Positions 6,791-15,838 of a stretch of DNA of 52,024 bases are shown piece after piece. A program made the position numbers and the translations under genes. How positions within the stretch are numbered: the first letter of the stretch is position 1; each line of letters opens with the position of its first letter. Source of the DNA: Nitrososphaerota archaeon (GTDB lineage Archaea; Thermoproteota; Nitrososphaeria; Nitrososphaerales; Gagatemarchaeaceae); contig JAPCJP010000005.1 of NCBI GenBank assembly GCA_027886885.1, positions 20,450-72,473 of the forward strand, given 5' to 3'. A model generated the notes under the pieces. The model was not told the origin of the DNA and did no database searches. It saw only the letters and a program-made list of their open reading frames with translations.

Positions 6791-8197
6791 ATGACCGCCG
6801 CTTCAGAGATTGTAACTGACGACTACAAGACGAAATACGGCTTCGCAGACTCCACGGGCTATCTTGATAACCGAAGGCGGGGACTGAGCGAGGACGTCGT
6901 CAAGGAAATTTCCCGTATCCGGGACGAGCCCGGCTGGATGGAGGAGTTCAGGCTCAGGGCGCTGAAGAACTTCATGGACAGGCCGGTCCCCACGTGGGGC
7001 GTCGACCTTTCACCGATCCAGTTCCAGGACTATTACTATTACGCTCAGCCAGCCAAAGAGACTGCCAAGAGGTGGGAGGACGTCCCACCCGAGATCAGGA
7101 ACACCTTCGAGAAGCTCGGCATACCGGAGGCGGAGAGGAAGTTCCTCGCCGGCGTCGGTGCCATCTATGAGAGCCAAGAGGTCTACAACAGCCTTCAGAA
7201 GGACCTTCAGAAGCAAGGAGTGATTTTCACCAGCGTCGGCAACGCCGTGAAGGAATATCCGGACCTGATCAGAAAGTACCTGGGTACTATAGTGCCCCCG
7301 AGCGACAACAAGTTCGCCGCTCTGAACAGCGCAGTCTGGAGCGACGGGCCTTTCATCTATGTCCCAGAAGGTGTGAAGATCGCCATGCCGCTCCAATCGT
7401 ACTTCCGCATCAACGCACAGGGCATGGGTCAGTTCGAGAGGACGCTTATCGTCGCAGAACCGAATAGCGAGGTCCACTACATCGAGGGTTGCACCGCTGC
7501 AATGTACCAGAAATCGATGCTGCACGCCGCGGTCGTCGAGCTGGTCGCCAAGAAGGGAGCGAAGATACGCTACATCACCATCCAGAACTGGAGCAAGAAC
7601 GTCTACAACCTCGTCACCAAGAGGGCGCACGCCTATGAGGACGCCAGCGTGACCTGGCTTAACGGGGAGGTCGGCTCGGGCCGGAACATGAAGTACCCGT
7701 CCATCTACCTCCTCGGGAGGGGCGCAAAGGCGGAGATACTCTCCATGGCCTACGCGGGCGCGAACCAGATCCAGGACACCGGAGGGAAGATCGTCCACCT
7801 CGCTTCCGATACGTCTTCCAAGATAATCTCAAAGTCGGTCTCGAAGGATGGAGGACAGGCAATCTACAGGGGCCTCCTGCACATCGCAAGGGGAGCGCAC
7901 AACGTGAAGTCGACCGTCCGGTGCGACGCCCTCCTGCTGGACGAACAGTCCAAGACCTCCACGTTCCCGTACATGGAAGTGATGGCAGAGGACGCCACAG
8001 TGACCCATGAGGCCAGCGTCGGGAAGGTCGGCGAGGACCAGCTGTTCTATCTCATGGCCAGGGGCATCAACGAGAGGGATGCGCTTAGCATGATTGTCAA
8101 CGGGTTCGTCGAACCCTTCACCAAGGAGCTCCCGATGACCTACGCGATCGAGCTGAACAGACTCATGGCGCTCGAGATGACGGGCGCTGTGGGCTAA
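6791..8197 (+). CDS. sufB: SufB, Fe-S cluster assembly scaffold protein
   Basis: The 468-residue product is full length for SufB. It carries the N-terminal helical region, FAALNSAVWSDGPFIYVPEGV, the HYIEGCTAAMY segment with a conserved cysteine, ending in the SufB/D beta-helix core, and the C-terminal VTHEASVGKVGEDQLFYLMARG block with the conserved His/Glu surroundings. With SufC and SufD it forms the SufBC2D scaffold. The gene is followed by sufD 21 nt downstream and is part of the same cytoplasmic Fe-S pathway. Confidence 0.97.
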   Translation: MTAASEIVTDDYKTKYGFADSTGYLDNRRRGLSEDVVKEISRIRDEPGWMEEFRLRALKNFMDRPVPTWGVDLSPIQFQDYYYYAQPAKETAKRWEDVPPEIRNTFEKLGIPEAERKFLAGVGAIYESQEVYNSLQKDLQKQGVIFTSVGNAVKEYPDLIRKYLGTIVPPSDNKFAALNSAVWSDGPFIYVPEGVKIAMPLQSYFRINAQGMGQFERTLIVAEPNSEVHYIEGCTAAMYQKSMLHAAVVELVAKKGAKIRYITIQNWSKNVYNLVTKRAHAYEDASVTWLNGEVGSGRNMKYPSIYLLGRGAKAEILSMAYAGANQIQDTGGKIVHLASDTSSKIISKSVSKDGGQAIYRGLLHIARGAHNVKSTVRCDALLLDEQSKTSTFPYMEVMAEDATVTHEASVGKVGEDQLFYLMARGINERDALSMIVNGFVEPFTKELPMTYAIELNRLMALEMTGAVG

Positions 8198-8218
8198 GTT
8201 CCGTACCTAGGTGCTCCC

Positions 8219-9634
8219 ATGGCCCAGCAAACGATGGGCTCCTTCACCGAAGCCGCGGTCGAGGAGACCTCCAAGAGCCACGGTGAACCCGAGTGGCTCA
8301 GGGAGTTTAGGCTCGAGTCTTTCCGCCAGTTCGCAAAGCTCCCACTGGAGATCTCTCCGCTGTACACAAAGTACACCGGTCTCTCCTCCTTTGACATCGG
8401 ACAGTTCCCCCTGGACCACACACCCGAGTCCATAGACCTCCGGACGCACTTCGAGGGCTACCTGACGGGCAGGGAGACCAATGTGATCCTCCAGGGGAAC
8501 ACGAGGACGATTCACATAGACCTGGACGAGTCCGTGGCGAAAGGCGGACTCGAGGTTCTTGGGATTAACGAAGCCATCTCCAAGAACCCCGGCCTCATGA
8601 AAGAAATCTTTGCCAATAAGCTCGTAAAGTCCGAGCGTGAGAAGTACGCAGCCTTCAACAACGCGTTCTTCAACACGGGGACGTTCATCCACGTCCCCAG
8701 AGGCCTAGAGGTCGCCTCTCCCATCCGCAAGATCCAGCTCGTCAGGAACCCCACCACGAGCATAATCGACCAGACGATCATCTACGCGGAAGAGCAGTCG
8801 AGAGTGAACTTCCTCGAGGAGCTCTACACGAGGGAGAGCGCACGACCTTACCTGTTGAGCTCGGTGACAGAGGTGAGGGCTGGGCCTGCGTCCACCGTGG
8901 ACGCGAGCACACTCCAGTTCCTCGACGAGAGGGCAGTGTATCTATCCAACAAAGAGGTGGACGCCCCCAAAGACTCAAAGGTGAACATCACCTCGATCTT
9001 CCTCGGCTCGTCCATCACCCGTTCCCGCCTAAACTTCGACCTGAACGGGAGGGGAGCTAACGTCGACGGCTTCGAGGTCTTCTTCTGCAACGGGAAACAG
9101 AGGTTCGACCTCGAGTCGAACCTGAACCACAACTCGCCGGACACCACGGCGGCTATCCACGCAAGAGGCGTTCTCAAGGACGAATCCCAGTCTATCTTCA
9201 AGGGCATGATCAAGATCAACCACGTGGCCAAGAACTCGAACTCCTACCTCGCCCACCACGCCATGCTCCTCGACAAGAGGGCCCGTTCCGACGGTATCCC
9301 GGGCCTCGACATCGACACCAACGAGGTCAAGGCGACCCACTCGGCCTCCGTCGCCCAAGTCGACGAGGAGCAGGTCTTCTATCTCGAGGCCAGAGGGCTC
9401 CCGGAGGACGAGGCGAAGAAGATGATAATCGTGGGCTTCTTCGAACCGGTGATCTCGAGGGTCCCGGTGGAGATGGCGCGGGAAGGAGCCAAGTTCATCA
9501 TCGAGGGGAAGTGGAGGGGCGAGAGAAGAAGGCTCGTGGACAGGGAAACACTGATGGCCATAACGGGCGAGGCTCCGGTCGACGTGAGGCAGTCGTCGGA
9601 CGTCTTCGAGAGGCACTACAAGTACAGAGCGTGA
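8219..9634 (+). CDS. sufD: SufD, Fe-S cluster assembly protein
   Basis: The 471-residue paralogue of SufB keeps FNNAFFNTGTFIHVPRG, IYAEEQSRVNFLEE and the C-terminal THSASVAQVDEEQVFYLEAR block. It lacks the SufB EGC cysteine block, which separates it from SufB. SufD pairs with SufB in the SufBC2D scaffold. Its TGA overlaps the GTG of the Rieske gene (GTGA), indicating translational coupling. Confidence 0.95.
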   Translation: MAQQTMGSFTEAAVEETSKSHGEPEWLREFRLESFRQFAKLPLEISPLYTKYTGLSSFDIGQFPLDHTPESIDLRTHFEGYLTGRETNVILQGNTRTIHIDLDESVAKGGLEVLGINEAISKNPGLMKEIFANKLVKSEREKYAAFNNAFFNTGTFIHVPRGLEVASPIRKIQLVRNPTTSIIDQTIIYAEEQSRVNFLEELYTRESARPYLLSSVTEVRAGPASTVDASTLQFLDERAVYLSNKEVDAPKDSKVNITSIFLGSSITRSRLNFDLNGRGANVDGFEVFFCNGKQRFDLESNLNHNSPDTTAAIHARGVLKDESQSIFKGMIKINHVAKNSNSYLAHHAMLLDKRARSDGIPGLDIDTNEVKATHSASVAQVDEEQVFYLEARGLPEDEAKKMIIVGFFEPVISRVPVEMAREGAKFIIEGKWRGERRRLVDRETLMAITGEAPVDVRQSSDVFERHYKYRA

Positions 9635-9948
9635 GCGTCGGCACGCCTTTCGTCCGCGCAATCCCCGTCTCCGATGTCCCCCCGGACAAGCTAGTCAGCA
9701 TCGACGTCCAGGGGACGAGGGTGCTCTTCTCCAATCTCGGTGGAGAGATACACGCGGTCTCGGCTATCTGCACTCACGAGGAGTTCGACCTCGCCCAGGG
9801 GTTCGTCCTCGACAACGCCGTGGTCTGTGCGCTGCACCTCTCCCAGTTCGACCTGAGGACGGGGGAGGTCTACAACCCACCAGCCACGGAACCGCTCAGG
9901 GTCTTTAACGTTAAAATAGAAGAGAATGTGATTTTCGTAGAGGTCTAG
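9631..9948 (+). CDS. Rieske-type [2Fe-2S] ferredoxin in the SUF operon
   Basis: This 105-residue soluble protein has the Rieske cluster signature: CTH (Cys-x-His) followed 16-20 residues later by VVCALHLSQFDL (Cys-x2-His), then the typical TGEVYNPPATEPLRVF tail. There is no membrane anchor or oxygenase partner, so it is a small electron carrier. The GTG start overlaps the sufD stop, so it is co-translated with SufD. Its place suggests that it supplies or accepts electrons in cluster assembly, or in a linked dioxygenase reaction. The role is inferred from context. Confidence 0.9.
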   Translation: MSVGTPFVRAIPVSDVPPDKLVSIDVQGTRVLFSNLGGEIHAVSAICTHEEFDLAQGFVLDNAVVCALHLSQFDLRTGEVYNPPATEPLRVFNVKIEENVIFVEV

Positions 9949-9965
9949 CGGTTGGGTGTTCGCTT

Positions 9966-11204
9966 TTGTTGAGGTCGGAGTCACTCCGAGTCGACGAGAT
10001 ACGCAAGGACTTCCCAATCCTTCAGAGGGAGGTCCACGGCAAGAGGCTCGTCTATCTTGACAACGCCGCCACCACCCAGAGACCAAAGGCCGTCATAGAC
10101 GCCACCGTCGAGTATTACTCTCAGCACAACGCCAACCCCCATCGGGGCGTCCACCAGCTCAGCCTAGAAGCCACCGAGGCCTTCGAAGGCGCGCGCAGCA
10201 AGGTGGCTTCGTTCATCAACGCCTCCACCGAGGAGACCATCTTCACCAGGGGCGCCACCGAGAGCCTAAACCTGGTGAGATACGGCTGGGGCAACTCCCA
10301 CGTCAAAACGGGGGACCTAATCGTCCTCACGATGATGGAGCACCACAGCAACATCGTCCCCTGGCAGCTCCTTGCAAAGCAGACGGGGGCGAGGATAGAG
10401 TTCGTCGGGTTGACCAAGGAGGGTAAACTCGACGAGGACCACTTCGAGAGACTTATGGGCCAGTCCCCTTCCATCGTCGCATTCACACACTGCTCAAACG
10501 TCCTGGGGACCATCAACGACGCGGCGAGGCTCTCGGCTCGGGCCAAGCGGGCCGGCGCGATTACCGTGGTGGACGGTGCGCAGTCCGTGCCTCACATGCC
10601 AACCGACGTGCGGGCCATGGGGTGTGATTTTCTCGCTTTTTCAGGGCACAAAATGCTCGGTCCCACAGGCATCGGGATCCTCTATGGAAGGAGGGCCATC
10701 CTGGAGGAGATGGAACCCTTCCAGTCGGGTGGAGACATGATCAAGCAGGTCCACACGACAGGAGCGACTTGGAACGACCTGCCCTACAAATTCGAGGCAG
10801 GTACCCAGGACAGCGCTGGGGCCGTAGGGTTGGGCGCGGCGGTGGATTATCTGAACTCCATCGGCATGAAACGGGTCAGGGACCACGAAATGGCCCTCAC
10901 GGCCTACGCACTGGAACAGATGAGCAAGTTCCCAGGTATAACCGTGTATGGCCCCATGAACGCCAAGGACAAGGGCGGCGTGGTCTCATTCAACATGGGA
11001 GACATCCATCCCCACGACATGGCCTCGCTTCTCGATGAGGAGGGCGTGGCGATCAGGTCCGGGCATCACTGTGCCCAGCCTCTGATGGAGCTCCTGGACG
11101 TCCCTGCGATGAGCCGGGCCAGCTTCTACATCTACAACTCCTTCGATGACATCGATGCACTGATGCAAGCGCTCTCAAAGGCGAGGAACGTGTTCTGCCT
11201 ATGA
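9966..11204 (+). CDS. sufS: SufS, cysteine desulfurase
   Basis: A fold-type I PLP enzyme of 412 residues. Motifs include LDNAATTQRP (32-41), TEEHHSN-like MMEHHSN, VDGAQSVPH, the PLP-lysine in FSGHKMLGPTG (Lys229), and the active-site cysteine in RSGHHCAQP (Cys369), as in the SufS branch of desulfurases. It removes sulfur from cysteine and passes it to SufU. The apparent start is TTG at 9966, 17 nt after the Rieske stop. It overlaps sufU by 4 nt. Confidence 0.96.
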   Translation: MLRSESLRVDEIRKDFPILQREVHGKRLVYLDNAATTQRPKAVIDATVEYYSQHNANPHRGVHQLSLEATEAFEGARSKVASFINASTEETIFTRGATESLNLVRYGWGNSHVKTGDLIVLTMMEHHSNIVPWQLLAKQTGARIEFVGLTKEGKLDEDHFERLMGQSPSIVAFTHCSNVLGTINDAARLSARAKRAGAITVVDGAQSVPHMPTDVRAMGCDFLAFSGHKMLGPTGIGILYGRRAILEEMEPFQSGGDMIKQVHTTGATWNDLPYKFEAGTQDSAGAVGLGAAVDYLNSIGMKRVRDHEMALTAYALEQMSKFPGITVYGPMNAKDKGGVVSFNMGDIHPHDMASLLDEEGVAIRSGHHCAQPLMELLDVPAMSRASFYIYNSFDDIDALMQALSKARNVFCL

Positions 11205-11626
11205 GCAGCAGCGACATCTACCGGGAGCTAATCCTCGACTACTACCGCAATCCGAGGAACTTCGGCAGGCTCGACCCCCACGACATCGATGCCAAGGACT
11301 CCAACCCGTTGTGCGGGGACGAGATTGAGATTCAGATACAGGTCTCGAAGGACGGTAAGATGGAGGAAGTACACTTCTTGGGCAAGGGGTGTGCGATCAG
11401 CCAGGCGTCCGCGTCTATGCTGACCGAGCTCGCAAAGGGCAAGCCCCTCGAGTGGACCAAGGACCTCTCGAAGGAGGACATCCTCAAGATGCTCGGGACC
11501 TCGGACCTCGGCCCGGCCAGGATAAAATGCGCCCTGCTCTCCATGAAGGTGCTCAAGACCGGCGTCTACGCCTACCTGGGGGCGAAGCCTGAGGAGGCGA
11601 CCGGCTCCCAGGACATCGACCACTGA
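11201..11626 (+). CDS. sufU: SufU, Fe-S scaffold / sulfurtransferase
   Basis: The 141-residue protein matches SufU: PLCGDE with Cys38 and Asp40, GKGCAISQAS with Cys64, and RIKCALL with Cys110, the set that binds zinc in SufU. It accepts sulfur from SufS and hands it to SufBCD. The ATG overlaps the sufS stop (ATGA). It ends the operon and faces the DinB-like gene. Confidence 0.95.
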   Translation: MSSSDIYRELILDYYRNPRNFGRLDPHDIDAKDSNPLCGDEIEIQIQVSKDGKMEEVHFLGKGCAISQASASMLTELAKGKPLEWTKDLSKEDILKMLGTSDLGPARIKCALLSMKVLKTGVYAYLGAKPEEATGSQDIDH

Positions 11627-11648
11627 GGACGGCACTCATCCCGCGGTC

Positions 11649-12173
11649 TCACTTTTTGCTTACTGCCGCTCTCTTCCAAGCGAACCAGTCTATGATGGGC
11701 GGTTCGATGTCATCCTGCCAGAGTAGCGCGTTGAGCTCTCCGCGGTGCTGGAGCTCTTCCTCTATCATGTGCCAGAGCGTCTCTCCTAGGTTGAAGGTCA
11801 GGACGCTCCCATCGCCCGTGGTGAGTCGGAAGGACTTGTGCAGGTCCTTCGGTTTCAATCTCCGCATGAAACTTTCGATATATTCATCGACCTCCTTCTC
11901 GAACTTCCTCAGTTGAGCCACCGAGAGCCCCTCTGGCGCTGGTAGGTCCTCCCCCGTCTCAGAGGCGTGCAGCCAGGAGCGGTCGACGTCGAGGATGTGG
12001 GTCCAGATGTCGAGCAGCGAGGGGTGCGAAGCGCCTCTGTCCTTCGTGAGGGTCGCTCCCGGAAGTTTTCCCATCACGATGGCGTACTTCTTCCTCACGA
12101 ACGAGTTGTAGGCGAAAAAGTCCCGCAACGAAGCGAGTTCGCCCTTTCTATCGGGGGATGTCTTCGAGGTCAA
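11649..12173 (-). CDS. DinB-like four-helix protein
   Basis: The protein has the DinB/YfiT metal-enzyme layout: LRDFFAYNSFVRKKY helix, SHPSLLDIWTHILDVDRSWL with a histidine, an ETLWHMIEEELQHRGEL motif providing two more potential metal-binding histidines, and a C-terminal helix. Such proteins include metal-dependent thiol-S-transferases and stress proteins; the substrate cannot be inferred. I chose TTG at 12173 because GCGCATAAAT on the reverse strand gives a TATA box about 30 nt upstream. An ATG at 12212 would extend it by 13 residues through that box. Confidence 0.75.
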   Translation of the reverse strand: MTSKTSPDRKGELASLRDFFAYNSFVRKKYAIVMGKLPGATLTKDRGASHPSLLDIWTHILDVDRSWLHASETGEDLPAPEGLSVAQLRKFEKEVDEYIESFMRRLKPKDLHKSFRLTTGDGSVLTFNLGETLWHMIEEELQHRGELNALLWQDDIEPPIIDWFAWKRAAVSKK

Positions 12174-12307
12174 GGAATTGACTCGGGGAACCGTGGAGAG
12201 ATTTATGCGCATCCATCCGAGAGACTATCGCCTCAGAGTTGCGAGCCTCTCGGGAACTCTTAATTACAGAAGATTTGGTTCCGCGGTACCAAGAGCATCA
12301 GGGCGTC

Positions 12308-12997
12308 ATGAGCAAGAAGTACCTCTTTCCCTACGAGCTCATCGAGCTGAACTGGCGTTTCTATTCGTTCCTCGGACTGCTGGCGCTCGGAGGCTTAGCT
12401 GCACTCAGCTTCCCCGTCGCGGAGTTCTCGGGCTACATCGACCCGCTCTACAGTCCCACCGCCTTGATACTCCCGATTCCGACGCTCTTCCGACTGAGTT
12501 GCTACGCCTACAGGAAAGACTACTATCGCCACCTCTTCGACCACCCTCTCGGGTGCAAGAGGTCTGACCGCCATGAGACCCACAGCGAGCCCTATACGGG
12601 GGAGAGGAACATTGTCTTCCAATTCTGGAACCTGCACCGTTACTTCCTGTACGCTGGAATCGCGCTTCTCCCGTTCTTCTACTATGACTTTTACTACTCG
12701 CTGACCTATTCTGGAGTCTGGGAGCTCAGGCTAGGCAGCCTCGTGATCCTCGCGAACGCCCTGGCTCTCACGGCGTGGGCTCTCTCGTGCCACGCCTTCC
12801 GGCACCTTATCGGGGGGAACATCGACTGCTACTCTTGCGTGCACGGTGGCGGAGCAAGGAGGTCGTTGTGGAGCATCCAGAGCTGGTGGAACAGCCATCA
12901 CGAGGCGTTCGCCTGGATCAGCCTCCTGGTCTTCGTCTTCACCGACCTCTATCTTCGTGGGCTCAATGCAGGGCTCCCGATCGACTTCAAATTCTAG
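12308..12997 (+). CDS. sdhC: membrane subunit of succinate dehydrogenase (non-canonical SdhC)
   Basis: A 229-residue polytopic membrane protein with about five hydrophobic segments. Distinctive blocks are CYAYRKDYYRHLF, FQFWNLHRYFLYAG, ALSCHAFRHLIGG and WWNSHHEAFAW, giving several conserved-looking histidines for haem or quinone sites. These match the type of Sdh membrane subunit that accompanies sdhA/sdhB in actinobacteria and some archaea, not classical SdhC/D. ATG at 12308 is favoured; an upstream in-frame ATG lies over the promoter. It points toward sdhB-sdhA, a convergent arrangement. Function is inferred from family pattern and position. Confidence 0.7.
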   Translation: MSKKYLFPYELIELNWRFYSFLGLLALGGLAALSFPVAEFSGYIDPLYSPTALILPIPTLFRLSCYAYRKDYYRHLFDHPLGCKRSDRHETHSEPYTGERNIVFQFWNLHRYFLYAGIALLPFFYYDFYYSLTYSGVWELRLGSLVILANALALTAWALSCHAFRHLIGGNIDCYSCVHGGGARRSLWSIQSWWNSHHEAFAWISLLVFVFTDLYLRGLNAGLPIDFKF

Positions 12998-13008
12998 AGA
13001 GTGAAACA

Positions 13009-13191
13009 GTGGAGCGCGAACCAAAGCACCGACTTCGACCGGCGGCGCGGTACCCGCTCTATATGATTGGCCTCATAGTGCTCGTTGTGGGCGAGCTCGC
13101 AGCGAATGCCGCTCAAGCTAGCCTAGACGCCGAGGCGGTCATAGCCGCGGTCGCCTTCGCGTTCCTGGTCCTCTCGGTAGCGCTCAGATAG
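13009..13191 (+). CDS. small two-helix membrane protein after sdhC
   Basis: A 60-residue reading frame from GTG at 13009 encodes a basic N-terminus (REPKHRLRPAARYP) followed by two hydrophobic helices (about residues 17-35 and 41-59). It begins 11 nt after sdhC and ends 8 nt before the end of sdhB on the opposite strand. By position it may be a small anchor subunit of succinate dehydrogenase. No homologue is recognised by eye, so this is tentative. Confidence 0.5.
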   Translation: MEREPKHRLRPAARYPLYMIGLIVLVVGELAANAAQASLDAEAVIAAVAFAFLVLSVALR

Positions 13192-13199
13192 TCGTTCTA

Positions 13200-13964
13200 C
13201 TACTTGCTACCGCGTAGCTTCCGATAGGCCCACACCAACGGGTCGTAGTGCCTGTCGACAACTCTCTCCTTCTCCGGGATGATGGCATCGTCGGTGATGA
13301 TGATGTGCTCGGGACATATCTCCTGGCAGCACTTTGTGATGTTGCAGTAGCCAAGTCCCGCCTGGTCCTTCAAAAAGTCGGAACGGTTGATCCCGTCGAG
13401 CGGATGCATATCGAGGGAGGCTGCCTTGACCACCCATCTCGGTCCGATGTAGTCTGCCTTGTGCTCCCTGACGACGTGGCACACGTCCTGGCAAAGGAAG
13501 CACTCGATGCACTTCCTCATCTCTCTGGATCGCTCCACGTCCTCCTGCTTGATCGTCCATGGCTCCTTCAGGCCGGTCCTCGGGGTGAACGGGGGTATTG
13601 ACATCCCCACAGCCCAGTTGTCCGAGACGTCGGTGGCGAGGTCCCTGACCAGCGGGAAGGCCCTCATCGGCTCGACCGTGATCTCCCCCTCGAACTTGTC
13701 GACAGGAGTCTTGCACATCAGGCGGGGAACTTCGTTGATCTCCGCGGAACAGGAGCCGCACCTCCCTGCCTTGCAGTTCCACCTGGCTGAGAGCGATGAA
13801 TCGAAGTGGGATTGTATGTAGTGTATGGCGTTCAGGACCACCATCCCATCCTCGTGGGGCACGGTGAAGGTGTCGTAGCGGTGGCTCGAGGGGTCGTTTC
13901 CCACGCCTCTGAAGACCCGCAGCGTCACTTCCTTCCTGGGTTCTTGGGCCATCTCAGCCATCAT
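13200..13964 (-). CDS. sdhB: succinate dehydrogenase iron-sulfur subunit
   Basis: This 254-residue protein carries the three SdhB clusters: an N-terminal plant-type [2Fe-2S] site (WNCKAGRCGSCSAE with a distal RLMC), then CIECFLCQDVC and CNITKCCQEICPEHI for the [4Fe-4S] and [3Fe-4S]/[4Fe-4S] clusters. It links the flavoprotein to the membrane quinone site. Its ATG overlaps the sdhA stop (ATGA), so the two are coupled. An SdhC-type membrane gene faces it from the other strand. Confidence 0.96.
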   Translation of the reverse strand: MMAEMAQEPRKEVTLRVFRGVGNDPSSHRYDTFTVPHEDGMVVLNAIHYIQSHFDSSLSARWNCKAGRCGSCSAEINEVPRLMCKTPVDKFEGEITVEPMRAFPLVRDLATDVSDNWAVGMSIPPFTPRTGLKEPWTIKQEDVERSREMRKCIECFLCQDVCHVVREHKADYIGPRWVVKAASLDMHPLDGINRSDFLKDQAGLGYCNITKCCQEICPEHIIITDDAIIPEKERVVDRHYDPLVWAYRKLRGSK

Positions 13965-15715
13965 TCCTTGATGAGGGCCGCCACTTCCGGAGGGGGCTTT
14001 TGCACCGGGACAACTTCATGAACCATCTTCCCGCCATCGTCTCTGGTAATTATGTTTGCGAGCCAGTGTGCGTCGTCCTTCGCGGGATAGTCCGAGCGGG
14101 TGTGGGCGCCTCTGCTCTCTGTCCTTTCCAGGGCCGAGGTGATGATGGCTCTGCACTCGAGCACCATGTTCCAGACCTGGATCGAAGCGACCCAGGACTC
14201 GTTGTAGATTCTCGGACCCTTCGCTTCCACCCGTTTGGCATCCTCCGCTATGACGTCGATGTCAGCGAGCCCTGCCCTGAGGTCCTTCTCGTTCCGTACT
14301 ATTCCGACATGTTTCCACATCGTCGCGGCGATGCGTTCTTTGAGCGCAAAGGGGTTGGTCCCGTTTGGAGAGTCGAACGGCGCTAGTATCCGCTTGACCT
14401 CACCTTCGATGTCTTGGCCGGCAGCCCGCCCCATACTGTTCTCCTTTGCGAATCTTGCCGCTGCAATTCCGGCTCTCCTTCCGAAGACCAGGATATCGCC
14501 CAGGGAGTTCCCTCCGAGCCTGTTGGCTCCGTGAAGCCCGCACGCTACCTCTCCCGCGGCGTAGAATCCGGGGACGTTGGTCCCAGCCGTCTCGGGGTCG
14601 GCCCGGACGCCTCCCATGTGATAGTGGACCGTGGGAGCCACTTCCATCTTCTGCTTTGTGATATCGACCCCGGCGAACTCCAGAAACTGGTAGTACATGC
14701 TCGGGAGCTTCTTCTTGATGTATTCGGGCCCCCGTTTGGTGATGTCAAGGTAGACCGCGCCATTGGCAGTACCCCTTCCTTCGATGATCTCTGTGTAGAT
14801 TGACCTTGCCACAATGTCCCGTGCTGAGAGCTCCTTCCGTTTGGGGTCGTACCTCTCCATGAAGCGTTCTCCCTTGACGTTGGTTAGGATCCCACCCTCC
14901 CCCCTCACCGCCTCTGTCACCAGCAAGCCGCGCACGCCGGCAGGATAGATCATGCCCGTGGGATGGAACTGCATCATCTCCATGTCCATCAGGTCGGCCC
15001 CTGCGCGATAGGCCAGAGAGAGGCCGTCCCCGGTGCTCTCATAGGAGTTGGAGGTGACCTCGTAGACCTTGCCGCAGCCCCCCGTCGCGAGTATGATCGC
15101 CTTGAACTGGATGAGCAGGAGCTCGCCCGTCCTGTTCTTGATCGCTAGCGCCGCGCACGCTCTGCCCGTCGCATCCTTGAACAGTGCCGTTATCTCGACC
15201 TCGTCCATGAACGGGATTTTCCTCTTGAGCACCTGGTCTTCCAGGGTCCGGATGAGCTCTAGTCCAGTCCTGTCCCCGATGTAGCATAGCCTGCGGTAGG
15301 TATGTGCCCCGAACGGGCGCTGCATTATCTTGCCATCATCGGTCCTATCGAAGAGGGCGCCGTATTGCTCGAGCTCGTACACCCTGTCTACCACCTCCTT
15401 GGCGTAGATGTACGCCGTCTTCCAGTTGGAGATGCTCTGTCCCTCTACTATGGTGTCAGAGAAGTGCACCTCCCAGCTGTCATTGGGGTCGATGTTGCCC
15501 AGCGACGCGGCGATGCCCCCCTCGGCCATCACGGTGTGCGCCTTCCCCAGGAGTGTCTTGCAAACTATAAGCGTGTCAGCGCCGCCGTCGAAGGAAGCGA
15601 TGGCCGCCCTCATCCCCGCGCCACCGGCTCCAACAATCAGCACGTCACAGGTGATGGTCTCATAGGACGAGTCGTCCTTGGGGATGTTCTTGACGGGAGA
15701 TTCCTTTGACCACAA
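13961..15715 (-). CDS. sdhA: succinate dehydrogenase flavoprotein subunit
   Basis: The 584-residue flavoprotein shows the FAD dinucleotide fold VGAGGAGMRAA (28-38), the covalent-flavin histidine in KAHTVMAEGGIAASLGN (His60), the HPTGMIYPAGVRGLL substrate block, RGEGGIL, and ANRLGGNSLGD near the second FAD-contact site. Length is standard. It oxidises succinate to fumarate (or the reverse) at the inner face of the membrane. The start is probably TTG at 15715; a CTTTAAAG box lies just upstream. Confidence 0.96.
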   Translation of the reverse strand: MWSKESPVKNIPKDDSSYETITCDVLIVGAGGAGMRAAIASFDGGADTLIVCKTLLGKAHTVMAEGGIAASLGNIDPNDSWEVHFSDTIVEGQSISNWKTAYIYAKEVVDRVYELEQYGALFDRTDDGKIMQRPFGAHTYRRLCYIGDRTGLELIRTLEDQVLKRKIPFMDEVEITALFKDATGRACAALAIKNRTGELLLIQFKAIILATGGCGKVYEVTSNSYESTGDGLSLAYRAGADLMDMEMMQFHPTGMIYPAGVRGLLVTEAVRGEGGILTNVKGERFMERYDPKRKELSARDIVARSIYTEIIEGRGTANGAVYLDITKRGPEYIKKKLPSMYYQFLEFAGVDITKQKMEVAPTVHYHMGGVRADPETAGTNVPGFYAAGEVACGLHGANRLGGNSLGDILVFGRRAGIAAARFAKENSMGRAAGQDIEGEVKRILAPFDSPNGTNPFALKERIAATMWKHVGIVRNEKDLRAGLADIDVIAEDAKRVEAKGPRIYNESWVASIQVWNMVLECRAIITSALERTESRGAHTRSDYPAKDDAHWLANIITRDDGGKMVHEVVPVQKPPPEVAALIKE

Positions 15716-15808
15716 TTGCTGTTCGTTCAGCCCTTTAAAGAGCGCCGCTCCGTATCCGTTATAAGTCTAGTGCGGAGGTGGTTGCTCTGAAAACGCCGCG
15801 TTTCCTCG

Positions 15809-15816
15809 TTTAAATA
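15809..15816 (+). promoter_or_regulatory. TATA box of small membrane protein gene
   Basis: TTTAAATA centred about 27 nt before the GTG at 15839, a classic leaderless spacing. Confidence 0.55.
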
Positions 15817-15838
15817 GAGAAACAGAGCCTGTACTGAC

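Noticed and set aside
7010-7798. Long reverse-strand open frame inside sufB
   Set aside because: Antisense shadow of a clear sufB gene in GC-rich DNA; no family match and no promoter or start context.
13207-13782. Second reverse-strand open frame inside sdhB
   Set aside because: Same strand, other frame; composition is Gly/Arg-rich noise, while the sdhB frame has all cluster cysteines.
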